DNA of 64,000 nucleotides, taken from positions 248,001-312,000 of the forward strand of contig JBCAQO010000007.1 in NCBI GenBank assembly GCA_039111635.1. Direction: 5' to 3'. Positions 24,158 through 36,342 of the stretch are shown in pieces. The stretch comes from Heterobasidion occidentale. Its lineage: Eukaryota; Basidiomycota; Agaricomycetes; Russulales; Bondarzewiaceae. The notes under the pieces were generated by a model. The model was not told the origin of the DNA. It saw only the letters and a program-made list of their open reading frames with translations, and searched no databases. Numbering within the stretch: position 1 is the first letter of the stretch; the number at the start of each line of letters is the position of its first letter. The position numbers and the translations under genes are program-made.

Positions 24158-26105
24158 ATGGCCAGTCCCCGACAAGCCCTCGAAGCCCTCCTGTCCCTCA
24201 TCAATCAGGCCGCCCACGACGCAATCGACCAGTACCAGTCCACCAAGTTCCCCTCTCTCGATGTCCCCGCTCGTCTGCCCGAGGACGACCTTCCCCTCAA
24301 ACGAGCTCTCCGCATCCTCGAGGGCGCATGTTTCCAGCTGTGCACAACCCTCGCGCCCCCCGACCTGGTCATGTTCCGCGTCAGTAGCCTGTCCGTTTCG
24401 CAGCGTGCGTGACGGTGATCTCCAGCCTGTCCTCTGCAGCGCTCCATGGAACCGATCGACTCTGCATGCCTGCGCGTCGCGGTGAATGCCAAGGTTGCCG
24501 ACATACTCTTCGAACATCCCCAGGGCCTTCACGTCCGCGAAATCTCTCAAAGGACCGGCCTCGACGAAGGGAAACTGTTGAAGATCTTGCGCAACCTCTC
24601 CACCAGACACTGCTTCCGTGAAGGTATGGCGCTATTGAACACCGTTCCGCCCTTCACGGTCGCGCTCAGACCTATGGACCGCTCTCTCCACAGTCGCTCC
24701 AGATGTTTTCGCAAACAATCGCCTGTCGTTCATCCTTGCCAACGACAGCCCTACCGCCGCGTTGACGTCTCTGATGATGGAAGACATGAACAAGATCGCC
24801 GTCACCAACTTTTACGAAGCCCTGGTCGATCCCGACTATGGCCACTCGTACGACTCTCGCAGGACCGCTTTCGGACACGGCGTCAAGCGTGAAATGCCCG
24901 ACGCCACGCTGTTCGACTGGCTTCAACGTCATGTGCGTCCCTTCGATCTCGAGTCGAGCTGTTTCCCTCATTCCGAGTACGACAGCCTGCATCCAGAGAG
25001 GTATGCTCGTGCTTTTCCATCTTGTGCTGGTCGTCCCCGGTCGCTCACGGCTCGTGTTGAGCGCTTCCACCGGGGCATGATTGGAATGGCGGCGGTCACC
25101 GATTGCCAGGCCGTGGTCGAACGTGAGTTGCGGTGAACTCGAGTCACCCGAGCTGCTGGATGGTCACGATGCTTCCCGCAGAGTTTCCGTGGGATGCGCT
25201 TGCTCCCGGTGCAACCGTGTGTGACGTGGGCAGCGGTGTGGGAGCGGTGATGGAGTCACTCGCGACGCGGCACCCTCACGTCCACGTCACTCTCCAAGAC
25301 CTTCCTGTGGTCATAGATCGTGCTCGCGCCGTGAGTCGCCTCCCTGCGTGCCTCAAAAATCGACCCTTCGCGCGCTGATGAGACCGTCCAGCACTGGCAG
25401 CTGGAGAATGCGGACGTTGTCAAAGACAATCGTGTCGACTTTGTCTCGCTTGATTTTCTCAAGGAATCACCTGTCAAGGGCCAGGACATCTACTTTGTGC
25501 GCTCGATTTCTCGGCCATGTCCACGATGCTGTGGCCAACCGACGCATAGATCCGACAGGTTCTTCACAATTGGAATGACCAGGACTGCGTCACCATCCTG
25601 AGGAAGGTTCGGGATGTCATGAGCAAAGGCAGTCGTATTCTGATACATATGCCCTCTGTCTTGCCCGACGGACCACCCCTGTTCTCAGCCATTTTTTTCG
25701 CCGACAGACGAGTATGTGTTGCAATCGAAGCCAGGGATCGATCGCCAGGACCAAGGCGACCGTAGCGGCCAGGATATGGTGAACAAGAATCAGTGTCTGC
25801 TCACGCACGCGGCTGGGAGGGTTTGCAGGCTCCGGAGCCTCTTCTTCCCAACTACGGCTTTGGCAGCTCCAGGGCCCACCTGGGAGACGTGAACATGCAC
25901 ATCCTCACGAACGCTGGAGAGCGGACTTTGGACGACTTCAAGGAACTAGGGTGGGTTCACTCTCGTGAGCGTATCGGACGATCCTCGCTCATCCCACGAT
26001 GTCTACCACAGTCGTCTCTCTGGATTGCGATTCATCAAGATGTGGGACTTTGTGGAGACGGGGTTGGTTGAATTAGCACTGGAATCGCGCGAGGGTCGGG
26101 AGTGA
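24158..26105 (+). CDS. COMT-like O-methyltransferase, copy 1
   Basis: SAM-dependent O-methyltransferase of the plant COMT/fungal OMT type, transferring methyl to a phenolic or similar hydroxyl. Start ATG 24,158 (MASPRQALEALL). Then comes an N-terminal dimerisation and winged-helix part (ISQRTGLDEGKLLKILR), HSYDSRRTAFGHGVKREMP, the SAM motif CDVGSGVGAVMESL with acidic TLQDLP after it, the active-site segment LHNWNDQD carrying the catalytic His, and a tail assembled over introns: APEPLLPNYGFGSSRAHLGD, NAGERTLDDFKEL, FIKMWDFVETGLVEL. At least seven introns interrupt it. The intron before LHNWND is uncertain because copies 1/2 and 3 differ by one base there. The halogenase follows in the same orientation after about 740 bp, fitting a methoxylation step in the same pathway. 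Confidence 0.75.
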
Positions 26106-26363
26106 TGTAGGATATCAGGCCAGACACGGGTCCATCGGCATCATTCTGTACTGCTACTCGGACTCGGGCTGTCTCCAACAGTTCCGCGGGTGTGCACACG
26201 GACCCGTTCGATAGATAACCAACCCATAAATGGGAATTCAGTCGAATACCGCTTGAGCGAAAATACAAGGATGGCTGGGCGCTATTCTCCTGCCCGGACT
26301 CGTTCTGGGCGACTCTGGTTCTTGAACTTCGCAGAGCGTCAGCGCTCCTCAGTGGGTTCTGTC

Positions 26364-26427
26364 TTCTGATCTATCATTCTGATCTGTCATTCTGATCCGT
26401 CATTCTGATCTGTCATTCTGATCTGTC
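26364..26427. repeat. Minisatellite, about 13-bp unit, copy 1
   Basis: Four to five copies of CATTCTGATCTGT, with small changes, upstream of the halogenase. The same array is at 42,680-42,743 and 56,047-56,107 with different unit details. Confidence 0.8.
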
Positions 26428-26765
26428 TGTCTGACACGTCGAGTGCCGTTCATCCCCCCCCCCGTACATTCTCCTTGCTTCAGAATGCATGAGCGCTCCC
26501 GAGTCCCCACTCAGAATAGCGTGCGCCTGCTGTACGAAAGCAGGAACACGCTCGTTGATATGCGCGAAGACAGGGACCACGAGGACAGGGACCGGGAAGA
26601 CGAGGGTTTGTAGGCGAACGCTGAGATCTAGCGATATCACGTACCTCGACGCTTCAACGCCATCCTCGGCACCGGCCGAATGACTGCGACTTGCGAGCAC
26701 TGAGCAGTGATGCAGTCTCCGAAAAATTGACACCTCGCTGAAATCGGTGCACAATGGAATGGTGC

Positions 26766-26772
26766 TATATAA
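26766..26772 (+). promoter_or_regulatory. TATA box of halogenase copy 1
   Basis: TATATAA 71 bp upstream of the halogenase ATG, conserved at 42,336-42,342 (reverse) and 56,445-56,451. Confidence 0.55.
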
Positions 26773-26842
26773 GCTCCAGTAAATTGCACAATACAGCCCG
26801 ACCTCTCTTGCACTTGCTGTACGATCGTCACCTCCAGATATC

Positions 26843-29033
26843 ATGGGACTCGTTTCTTCTATGGTACGCACGTCGGATCGCTTGCACGGCCTGTGCTGCA
26901 TCTCAAACGGCCTGCCGTCTCCAGCCTCTCAAGGCACAGGTTCTCGTCATAGGAGGTGGTCCCTCTGGTTCCTATTCTGCGACGCTGCTTGCCAGAGGTA
27001 CTTGATGCTCTTGGTGCATGCCTTGATCGCGCTGATTTCCATGCCACACGCTCAGAGGGCTTCGACGTCGTGCTGCTCGAGAGCGACGTATTTCCGCGGT
27101 TCGGAACTTCCAACTCGCCGACGGAGAATGTCGCTGACGAACCCGCAGATATCACATCGGGGAAAGCCTCTTGCCTTCCATTCATCAATTTCTGGCTCTC
27201 ATAGATGCCGACGACCTTCTCTCATCTCACGGCTTCACGCCAAAGGTAACCCACTCGCTCTTCGCCTCTGTCCGACGCGACCTTACTAACCCTTGTGCAG
27301 CCCGGCGCCGCCGTCAAGCTCAATCAGTTCAGCCGTGAAGGATGTAAGCCAACGATCGTGCTGCGCCTCTGGCAAACGCTCACGTCGGCGCTTTCCACCC
27401 ATCAGACACCGACTTTACATCTCTGGACTCTAACAATCAGGCATGGAATGTGGTCAGTGAAAGCTCCATCTGAACGAACCGCGCACGCTCATGGGGATAC
27501 TCGCCTAGATCCGAGCCGAGTTTGACGACATCATGTTGAAGAATGCGGCCAACAACGGCGTCAAGGTGTTCCAAGGCGTCAAGGTCGTCAACATCGTATT
27601 CAGCGACCGGCACCCCGAGAGGCCCGTCGCCGCCGAATGGGTGTCCAAGTCGGGCGCAAAGGGGTCCGTTCGTTTCGAGTGGCTCGTGGATGCCTCCGGG
27701 CGTGCCGGAATCATGTCGACTAGGCATCTGAAAAACCGGACGTTCAATCAGAGCCTGAGGAACGTTGCCTGCTGGGGCTACTGGGAGAGGGGGAAAGGTG
27801 TACTCTCCTGGGACGACGAGGGAGAACGCGCCGTGGTTTCGAGGCATTGACGGTGAGCGCGCGCCCCATCGCTAGCGCCGTTTGCTTCGAATTAATCGAA
27901 TTTCATCTGACGTGTGCTCGCAGACGAAACGGGTTGGAGTTGGTACATCCCGCTTCACGACGGGACGGTTTCCGTGGGGTTCGTCACCACGGAGGAGTCC
28001 AGCGTCGCGAAGAAAGCTGAGACGCGGCGTGGTTTCGAAGGTCGGCCCGTCGACGACGTGGTTCTGAAGACGCACTACTTGGACCAGCTTCGGTTCACTC
28101 CGGGGCTGGCGAGCTTGCTGGAAAAGGCGTGGCTGAGCAGCGAGGTCAAGTCCGCCAGCGACTACAGCTACAAGGCGACCGCGGTAGCGGGAGATCACTT
28201 CCAGATAGTAGGAGATGCGGGCGGTACGTGCCGATCGGCGCGACTCAGAGGGAGCGGAGTGGATTTGCTGAATGCTCTACAGCTTTCATAGACCCATTCT
28301 TCTCATCCGGTGTGCATCTCGCGTTCACGAGCGCGCTATCCTCCGCATGCACCATCGCAGCCTCCATCAGAGGCCACTGCAGTGAACGCGAGGCTCAGAC
28401 GTATCACGAACTCAAGGTGGGAACCTCGTACACCCGGTGAGTCGCCATGCCCCATGCGCGTCGGGTTCGCGTTGACGGCGGCGTGGACATGGATCAGGTT
28501 CTTGATGGTCGTTCTGAGCGCGTACAAGCAGGTCAAGGCACAGCACACGCCTGTGCTGCAGGACTTGAACGAGGGCAACTTTGACCGGGCGTTTGCGCTT
28601 CTCAGACCAGGTGAGCAAAGACCGCTCGTGCGGCTGCGTTGATCTGACCTCGGTCTGGACATGAAAGTGCTGCAAGAGGCGGGGGACGTGGGGAAAGAGC
28701 TGACGGAAGACGAGGTGCAAAGGGCGATCGAGTTCTGCTCGAACCTGTTCGCTCCGACGGACCCGAAGATGCACTCGACGGTCGCTGCCAGGGTGGATCG
28801 AAGGTTGGTGGACAAGCAAGGCCCTATCCTGTTGTCCGAGGACGTCAAGAAGATCGTGGGGGAAGAGGACGAGGAGGCGATGCATGTGTTGAACGAAATC
28901 AACGCGCGGAAGCCGATCCACACGATGTACGATGTAGCGCAGCAGTTCGGGCACGAGGCGTGGGGCGGGTTTGTGCCTGTGTGCGTTAGAGGGAAGCTGG
29001 GACTGGACGGCGTGGGAGTACTATAGACGATAG
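26843..29033 (+). pseudogene. Flavin-dependent halogenase, copy 1, frameshifted
   Basis: FADH2-dependent halogenase. MGLVSSM (ATG 26,843), intron 26,864-26,939, then VLVIGGGPSGSYSATLLAR (FAD-binding GxGxxG), EGFDVVLLESDVFPR, YHIGESLLPSIHQFLALID, the KPGAAVKLNQF segment bearing a Lys, [12 protein letters not shown], and GWSWYIPLHDGTVSVGF, the WxWxIP halogenase signature. HFQIVGDAG and [18 protein letters not shown] follow, then a long C-terminal helical part. It resembles the phenol/aryl halogenases of Armillaria type. Compared with copies 2 and 3 this copy has an extra G near 27,784, an extra T near 27,837 and a missing G near 27,849, which break the frame around residues GYW...FEAL. The C-terminal exon also differs by one base from copy 3 (PVCVRGK instead of PVALEGSWDW). 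As sequenced it is not intact. Confidence 0.75.
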
Positions 29034-29606
29034 CGAGAAGCAGGCGTAGGCGTAGGCGTGTTTCGATCTTTCGTTTGTTTATCGATTGTTGCCACCGCAT
29101 GATCGCACCGACCGCCAACTTGCCTCCGCCACGGCGCCAACACTCCGCCAACTTGGAGGCGCGCGATGTCGATGTCGGCGACCTGACTGATTGCCGGACG
29201 TAGGCATGGTTGCTGACTAACGACGCCAGCGCTTGTTCTTCACCGCTCGAGGCACTGGACGTCCGCATCCAGAACAGAGACAGATCAGATCAGAATGGAA
29301 TCTGTACAGGCGGCAAGAAGACAGACATCCACCCAGACGCAGGTGCTGCGTCGAAGTACGGCATGCTGCATGGAGCCCCCCCATTGGGGTGTCCTCGGCA
29401 GCCCTCGTTCTCACGTGTGAGTTCCTCTCTGCATCGACTCGCCGCTGACTAGCACCCACAAGCGCCGTCGAACCAAAGGTGCGCACATTCCATTCCTGGG
29501 CCGAGCATCCAATCTGGGGCACGGACCTTAAAAGGCGTTGAGCTCGCCTTTCCCCGTCGACGCCTCTCACTCAGCAACATCGCCGACGACCGCACTCACC
29601 TTTCTC
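29034..29606. other. Intergenic region between halogenase and hydrolase, copy 1
   Basis: No gene. Contains a GTAGGC hexamer run (two units here and in copy 2, three in copy 3 near 58,690) and a TTAAAA element about 80 bp before the hydrolase start. Confidence 0.5.
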
Positions 29607-30726
29607 ATGGCCTCCTCCTCGATCTCGTCCGGAAAACTCGTCTCTTCCAAGGACGGCACCCTCATCTACGCAGACGCAGCCGGTAACCCCAAGAACCCCG
29701 GCATCGTCTTCCTCCACGGCCTCTCCCTGAACGCGACCTGCTTCGACGATGCCTTCGCCAACGCGGACATCCTCAAGCATTTCTACCTCGTCAGCGTCTC
29801 CCCGCCTCGACGCCCTCCGACCCATCTCTGATCTCCTCCTCATCATCTTCACCTTCCAGGTCCGCTACGACATGCGTGGTCACGGCAGGAGCGGGAAGCC
29901 AGACACGGCACACGGCCACCTCTCCCACCTCTACGCAGAGGACTACGCCGCCGTCGCCGCCGCCTTTGGCCTGAGAAAGCCGATCTTTGTAGGATGGTGA
30001 GCTCCGCCCCCGCCCGTCTCCCTCTCTCGCCTCCCACAGGTCGCTGACACACCACACCGCCATTCAACAGGAGCCTCGGCAGTGCGTTTCTTCCTGCTGA
30101 TCTCCCGTGATCGCATCCCGTCCGTCCACTCGCTCACTCACCCTCGCCCCAAAGGCACCGTCATATGTGACATCGCGGCGCACCTGCCCCCGGACACACT
30201 CTCCAGCATCGTCTATCTCGGCGGCCTACCCTTCATCGGCCCCATCATGGGCATCATCGGCACCCCGGTCATCAACGGCTTCCTCCCCGGACTGTTCACC
30301 ACCGAGGACGTCGGGCTGAGCACCAAGACGGCGGTCGATTTCGTCGACTCTCTCTTCGTTGACCCCAAGGCGGTCTCGTTCAGGAAAAAGTGTGCATGGA
30401 TCGGCAGCTCGTTCTTGACGACGCCCCAGGTGAAGCAGCTGATCCTGACGCGGCCTCAGGACCCGACCAAGCTGCACGCTCTCGGACAGACGGGCTTCCC
30501 TCTGCTGATCGTGAGCGGGAAAGAGGACAGCCAGGTGATGGGCGAGGCGCTCGCCGGGGAAATGAAAAAGACGTTCACGAATGTGGAGGTGCTGATTGTC
30601 AACGGCGCGGGGCACGCGGTGTTGGAAGACCGTCCCGATGTGGTGCTCGGGCGAATCGCCTCTTTCGCAACCAAGGTCGGTGCCAAGGTGGGTCCCTTTG
30701 ACTATGAAACCTCGCTAGGCCGTTGA
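29607..30726 (+). CDS. Alpha/beta hydrolase, copy 1, intact
   Basis: Four exons, 29,607-29,789, 29,860-29,996, 30,071-30,081 and 30,155-30,726, sum to 903 nt, a 300-residue protein in frame. Motifs: FLHGLSLNATCFDD (oxyanion-hole HG), MRGHGRSGKPDTAHGH, the nucleophile elbow GWSLGS, the acid region VSGKEDSQV, and GHAVLEDRPD with the catalytic His. The nucleophile Ser is encoded in an 11-nt exon, GAGCCTCGGCA. This is the esterase/lipase-like hydrolase fold; no signal peptide is visible, so a cytosolic enzyme is likely. Substrate unknown; it may hydrolyse an ester or lactone in the same pathway as the halogenase. ATG 29,607 is the first Met in an upstream-open frame. Confidence 0.8.
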
Positions 30727-30894
30727 CGATGATCCGCAGTAAGTCTCAAAAATCTCCCGGCCCTGGGCGCTTCGGGCCTCCGTGCTGTATGATAGTGTAG
30801 GAAGCGGGTTTGGGGAACTGGTTCATTGAATCCGCCGCGTGTATTGCCTTTGAGATTGCTAGAATTAAACGCTTTTCACCATCGTTTCAACGTC

Positions 30895-32223
30895 TTGATG
30901 CCTTCCGTGAGGGGACACCGAAATAGACCCTGACCGCGTGTGCGACAGCATCTGATAGGACTATTCTTGCATATGTGTTGTCACTTGTGTGCGAAATCGT
31001 GTTGTTCAATGCTCAATTTGAAGGGCTCGTGTTCATTGCGCAATTGAAGCCGTACCGCTCAAGCTCATGAATGGCCTTCCTGATTTTTGTTTATAAACAC
31101 CATGGTCGCTGTATTTGATCATTTGATCATATTGGTCACAATTTTCCACTTCATAAGTAGCTGCTAGCATCAGACGTACGATTGGCTCACGTGGATATTC
31201 GAGTTATGCACTTTCTGACAGTGTCGTGATGTTTTTGTCAAATGCCGATAGTGACATCTTCGGATCTCGGAAGACGGCTAATTGTACTGGTTCGTGGAAA
31301 ATCCGATTCGAGATGATCTATCACGACTTGACGCCCGCATAGACTCCACATGCTGGCAAATCGGCATTTTCATGTACACAGATCCAGAAGAGATTGATCA
31401 ACACTGGGATTTTTTCGGCAACAGTTTGAGGTGTTTTGCTGTCTACCTTGTGTGTCAACAGTCATCAGAGTAGTTGTCGTGTCAGTGTTCAGATCTTTCA
31501 CCATCTCGCAGGAGACTTCATTCAATTGAGTGTCTGACTGGTGATCGCACGCTACGCTTCTATTCGGTACCTCTAGAAGTGCAGGAGACTATTGGAGAAA
31601 CTGCGTTCGCTAACTAGCGCTCCTACGGCGGCCAGTCCCCTCGATTTTCTCATCATCATCTTTAGAAGCTCTATGTAGTCCACCTCTAACCGCCCAGCCA
31701 ACTAGGCCTGGCACAGGCACAGTGTGTTCATCATTGCTTGTGCCAATTTTATACCACATCGGGAGGCTGTCCTTCCATCACTAATCAGACGATTGTCGCT
31801 ATCGGCAATTGATGCTGGCGCGCTTTTGCAGGCCAGCCGTCAAGACCTCATCACCCAGACAATTACGCCACCACGAACGGCAGCAACTGAGGAGTACCAA
31901 GCAAGTGGTCCAAATTGCTGATGCAAGGGGATACATACATAATCTTAGATTGAACCACTTCAAATGTTCGTTTTTCGGCTTTCCCGGGGTTCTGTTGATC
32001 GCCGGCGAACTCGCTCTCAGCCATCTCACTCGTTCCTTGCGAATGTCATCCCCATTGTCTCCAAGATGGGCTGAAGCAAGATACGTATGAGGAAGAGAAT
32101 GATACAGACACAGATACGTACAGACATGGTCAAGTCATACAGCTCGCCGTGAAAAGACTTTATATTTCCGATTAATAAATAAAATGGGAAAGAAAAGTAA
32201 ACATATTACACAATGCTAACCAC
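30895..32223. other. Unique spacer right of copy 1
   Basis: No homology to the flanks of copies 2 and 3. Short frames only; no gene recognised. Confidence 0.5.
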
Positions 32224-32227
32224 GTTT

Positions 32228-33581
32228 TCACTTTCGAACACTAGTCGTGCTTTCATTCGAATGAGAGACGGTCTTCAGCTCGTACGTGTCCTGAGGTTGT
32301 GATTCAGTCTCTCCTGGTTGGCTCGTCAATGTGCGAGAGTCTCCAAAGACGGGGTTGAACGGCCCAATCGTCGCACTCTGCCCTCGGGCTTCCGTGTTGC
32401 TGACAGTCGAGATCAACCCGAACGTGGAATTCGGGCCCCTCTTCGGTCTCGCGAAGCTGTAGTGCAGTGGCTCCGTGTTCTCATCGGCCTCGGAAGTCGA
32501 GGCCCGAAGTCTGAAGAGAAACCCGACTACGACTGTCAGGTTTGCGACAAGAAGGCTGACAGCCGCCTGTGCACGGTTGCAAGTGAGACCGACTTGTCTG
32601 TATGCGACCGGGTTCAAATTTTACCTGAATGGTTGCCGCCCTGGACTCCGTCAGCCCTCCCACAGCGAAGACCGCGTAGGCATGGTACATGCTGACCGCG
32701 GTCGTGATCGACGTACTGCCGGAAACGGTCATCAAGCGTATCTTCAACGTCCTGTCAAGCACCACGGTCCATATGAGTCGGAGCGGAGCGATGATCAATA
32801 TCGAATCCGTGATGACATCCGCTGAGCGATATAGAATCAGAGGCGGTGAGTGACAGGGAACATGAAGTGAGCGTACTGATGACCTGCGCTGCCGCGACGT
32901 CTTTTCCAAGCGGACACTGTGGAATCGGCAAGGACTTCCAGGACTGGTCCCCCTCACATATCCACATCACTTGGGAGAAGAGTATGATCCATGCCACCAC
33001 GAAGAAAGCAGCTAGTATGACAAGGGCACGGCGCATAGTTCCAAACGAGATGCGGATGATAGTGAACAAAATAGATAATCTTGCACTCCTGTGGGGTTGA
33101 GACATGTTCTTATGATCAACTTCACAATCTACCGTTGCAAATTACCCACCATGTAACACCATAGTAGAATTGGTCAGACCTGTGAAAGTTATCAGTCAGA
33201 AGAGATGGACAAAAAGTAAGTCAAACAATGCACATGTAATACACAGCTATCTTGACCTGGTGAGGTACTTGAGCTGTGAATGTGCCGTCAGAAAATGAGG
33301 AGAGCATCATTGGCTTAAATACGTACTTGGATTTTTCACGAACAACGAGATTGCAACCATAAGAACAATGAGACATATGAAAGCCAAGATTGCCCAAGCG
33401 TCGTCCCACCAGAGCAAGCTCCTGGTGGCCCGCACATACAAACGGAAGGTGGTCACCAAGAGAGAGGATAAAGGTAGGACGATGCCCAATACTGGCCACA
33501 ACACACACTATCAGTGCTAGACATGGACAACGTTCGCTGCGCAGACTTACTGCGAATCTCGTTGACGGTAGGCTCAGGCAT
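32228..33581 (-). CDS. Seven-helix rhodopsin-like membrane protein, copy 4 (lone paralogue)
   Basis: Full-length homologue of the membrane protein in the cluster blocks, without the neighbouring OMT, halogenase or hydrolase. ATG 33,581 (MPEPTVNEIR), then LGIVLPLSSLLVTTFRLYVR, WWDDAWAILAFICLIVL, SARLSILFTIIRISFGTMRR, VVAWIILFSQVMWICEGD, VITDSILIIAPLRLIWTVVL and the soluble tail ending with NESTTSVRK. The homologous segment is about 32,224-33,595. The 5' half is clearly more diverged and more AT-rich than the other three copies, while the 3' half is nearly identical to copy 2. Splice sites match the other copies and no stop was noticed, so this may be the most nearly functional member. Confidence 0.65.
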
Positions 33582-33595
33582 GTCGACTGTGACTG

Positions 33596-34771
33596 CTTGA
33601 ACTAACTGTAGTGGTCATATATATACTTACATCCAGATCGTACTGGAAGGTCAAACTCCCGCGATCTGCCAGCCAAAAGATGATCAATAAGTCGGATCTC
33701 GAACAAAAGCGCGTGGCATGCTTCTGATTTGACCACGCGTTGAGAAATCTGAGCAGCATATGCTTGTGAGAGACTGAAGGGCCTCGATGGGCCGGATTCT
33801 TCCGTGGAACTGCCATAACAGACGCGCCTCGCAGTCCCATGATATCCGTATCACTGACGCCCCACGGGCTGCTATTTTCATGAGCCATGTGTCCGTTCTC
33901 AGATATCATGGAGGGTGAACGCAATCCTCTTCTATTTGCGCTTCCGTATCATGCTACTCGAGGCGCCTTTATGTCATGGGTAATCTGAGCGCTGAAAATT
34001 GCTATCCTTATAGGAAACACATAATGACTATTTGATACCAGCCATCATGCATCGAGTATCTCCACTGCAGAGTTAGAATGTCGTGCAAGCGACGTCAAAG
34101 TAAGCTCCATGGAGCGTCTTCAACTCAGAAGCAAGACATGTACGAGTCGTCACCACTGGCCTTACCCCGCGCGGGATGTGATTGCGTTGAAAAAAAGAGA
34201 CATGAATGAGTCGGATGACTAATGTCAACAGGCGATATAGTACACTCACCATCTCACCATCCTAGTCTCCGTTGCTGACCAACACAGAAGACAGTCGTTC
34301 TCGTAACATGTAGCCTCGATCGACGATGACGTGGCGGCGCTTTGGACAGTTTCCCTCATCGGAGTTTGAAGTGCCATAGAGTGCCATTTGCTTTTTTGGG
34401 AGGTTAGTTTCAGTTGAATCGTGCCACTTGGGGATAACTTGCAACTTGCCCAAGCCGTACAAGTCAGGTTAGGTATGCGTATTACTCCTCCATATGAGTG
34501 CACCCGAGCGTGGTATAACCCGCCCCTGTACTGAGGGTTTCCCCATCCGCTGTCGTGAAACTCTAGACAGTCAAGCAGGCGAAAGCTGTCCGTGCAGTCT
34601 TCACGACCGCAAGAGGACGTGATATAGTTCCGCACAGAATTTATGGAGTGACTGTACGTTCTTTCTCGTGAGAACCCATGTGCTTACAGTGGGACAGATA
34701 CCAGCCTCAACCTTGTTGGTTGAATGTGGATATGTAATTGATGGTGCGCATGTCTTAAATGGACTCCATTC
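33596..34771. other. Spacer before the large inverted repeat
   Basis: Short frames only (for example 34,246-34,635 minus); no recognisable gene. Confidence 0.5.
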
Positions 34772-34877
34772 TTCCTCGATGTCTCATAATCAGCTATATG
34801 TATGGTACAAAATTGCAATTCAAGAGACAGGTAACAATAGTGAGCGCGCAGACCTGAAATTTACTTCATTTCCCAGT

Positions 34878-36342
34878 TCAGACTGAAGCCACGATGAACG
34901 GCTTAATCTCGATCTTCTCCTTGTCCCACTAGAATCATGTCATAAGCCACCAATGCGAACACTCAAATCTGCCCACGCACCACATTATCTGTCCAGTAAA
35001 CATCTGCCTCGATGATATTCCTGACTGCTTCCGTGCTGGACACTTGGTAAATGAGCAGAGACCCGTTCAACTTGGGATCCGCGGAGTTTACCGAGTTGGG
35101 GGACACGGTCACCCTGCCACCCTCTATACTTGTCGTGTCAGCATGGGAGAATCACCGAAATCGTCAACTTTGCGCACTGATCATGCCCTTTTCTACGTAT
35201 GCCTTGTTGGCTCTCATATGCGCCGGCCTCGCCAACGCCCGGCGCTGGGAGGAATCTTCGTCGGTGCGATACGGGGCTAAGACAGCGAACTGATAGGAGG
35301 GACGTGTAGCCGTGAGCGGGCCCCTGGGAATCGTGGATTTCTGTGCATATACGATGTGGAACGTGACTTGCGAGCCTCGCTGAGTGTCCCACTCTGACCT
35401 CACGTCGTCAAGAAGTTGATCCAGAGCAGACTCGGAATCGACCATGCCGAAACCTCCCGATCGAAGGATAGGCGTCTTCATCCCTCGGAAGACTCCCATG
35501 AAATTGTTGCCCGCGTCTGTACCGTCTTGGCCAGCCCAGCTGCCTAAGGGAATGACGCGTTCCACAACAACAAGATTGGAGAATCCTGCCTGGCTGACGA
35601 GCTCCGGCAGATCGACGGAGATGTCGAGAATCAACCCTCGAGAGCTGAGGAGCTTGTCAATGAGCTCCCTCAGTCGCTCGTTCTTCTCCCTAGCGACGAC
35701 ACGACCAGCTTCCCCAAGCTGAATCCAACCTCCCGGGCGCAGCACGCGAAACATCTCTGCCAAAGCAACAGGCCATTCAGCTTTCTGCAAAGCAGCGATG
35801 AGAAGGCGTTGATGAACGAGGTCGAAGCGTTCCGTCCACTCAGAGGGGAGGTGGGTGATCGAGTTCACAGAAAACGACATGTTTTTCGCTGGATATTGAG
35901 GGAAAAGCCTGCTCTCTATGTCGACGCCGAGCAAGACGGCAGAAGGGGAGATACGTTGCGCCAACTCGGACAACCATACCGCTAAAACAGCAGATGTCAT
36001 GAGCCAGGGCCAATATAAAGATGCAGTAGGCCCTGAAACTCACCTGCGCCGGTCCCAGAGTCCAGTACAAAATGCGCTTGGCCGAGGTCTAGCGGCGCAA
36101 GGACAAGCTTGTCGTCGAAGGCCTTGGTGAGGACTTTATGTTGCAGAGCAAGTCTGGAAGTGATTCGCGTCAGCGACAAGAATCCTTTTGAACACGGTGG
36201 AGAAAACCCCTCACCGTTGCCGCTCTTGCTCGTCCGAAGGCAAGACGTAGTTAGATCCAGGATAGTTTTGGTATGTACGCGGAGCTCGCTCGCTCAGCTG
36301 TACAGTGTCCAAAGATTCGGTAGTATCGACGGACGCTGACAT
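34878..36342 (-). CDS. SAM methyltransferase-YCII fusion protein, left-arm copy
   Basis: Mirror of the gene at 62,430-63,894 with the same five exons. The N-terminal part is a class I methyltransferase: YPGSNYVLPSDEQERQR, LQHKVLTKAFDDKL, motif I VLDSGTGA, GVDIESRLFP, and RVLRPGGWIQLGE. The frame continues without a stop into FAVLAPYRTDEDSSQRR, then the exons VTVSPNSVNSADPKLNGSLL and WDKEKIEIKPFIVASV, a YCII-like dimeric alpha/beta-barrel domain. Differences from the right arm include Gly to Arg (RVVAREKN) and Glu to Val (VVVERVIP). A TATA-like run (AATATATATA, 36,392-36,401) lies 50 bp upstream. Substrates of both halves are unknown. Confidence 0.7.

Larger units (their letters stand above)
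22282..30894 (+). repeat. Duplicated 8.6-kb cluster block, copy 1
   Basis: Homology with copies 2 and 3 begins at CCGAACGTGG (22,282) and ends at ...TTTCAACGTC (30,894); outside these points the sequences differ at once. The block holds the membrane protein (3'-truncated by the left breakpoint), the O-methyltransferase, the halogenase and the hydrolase. Confidence 0.9.

Noticed and set aside
26364..26427. Possible CRISPR-like array
   Set aside because: The 13-bp units are directly adjacent without spacers and the genome is eukaryotic; it is a minisatellite.
28336..29268. 310-codon minus frame across halogenase copy 1, and its like at 39,848-40,783
   Set aside because: Antisense shadow of the halogenase C-terminal exons and 3' flank; Ser/Thr/Arg-rich without any domain, and the sense strand carries the halogenase motifs.
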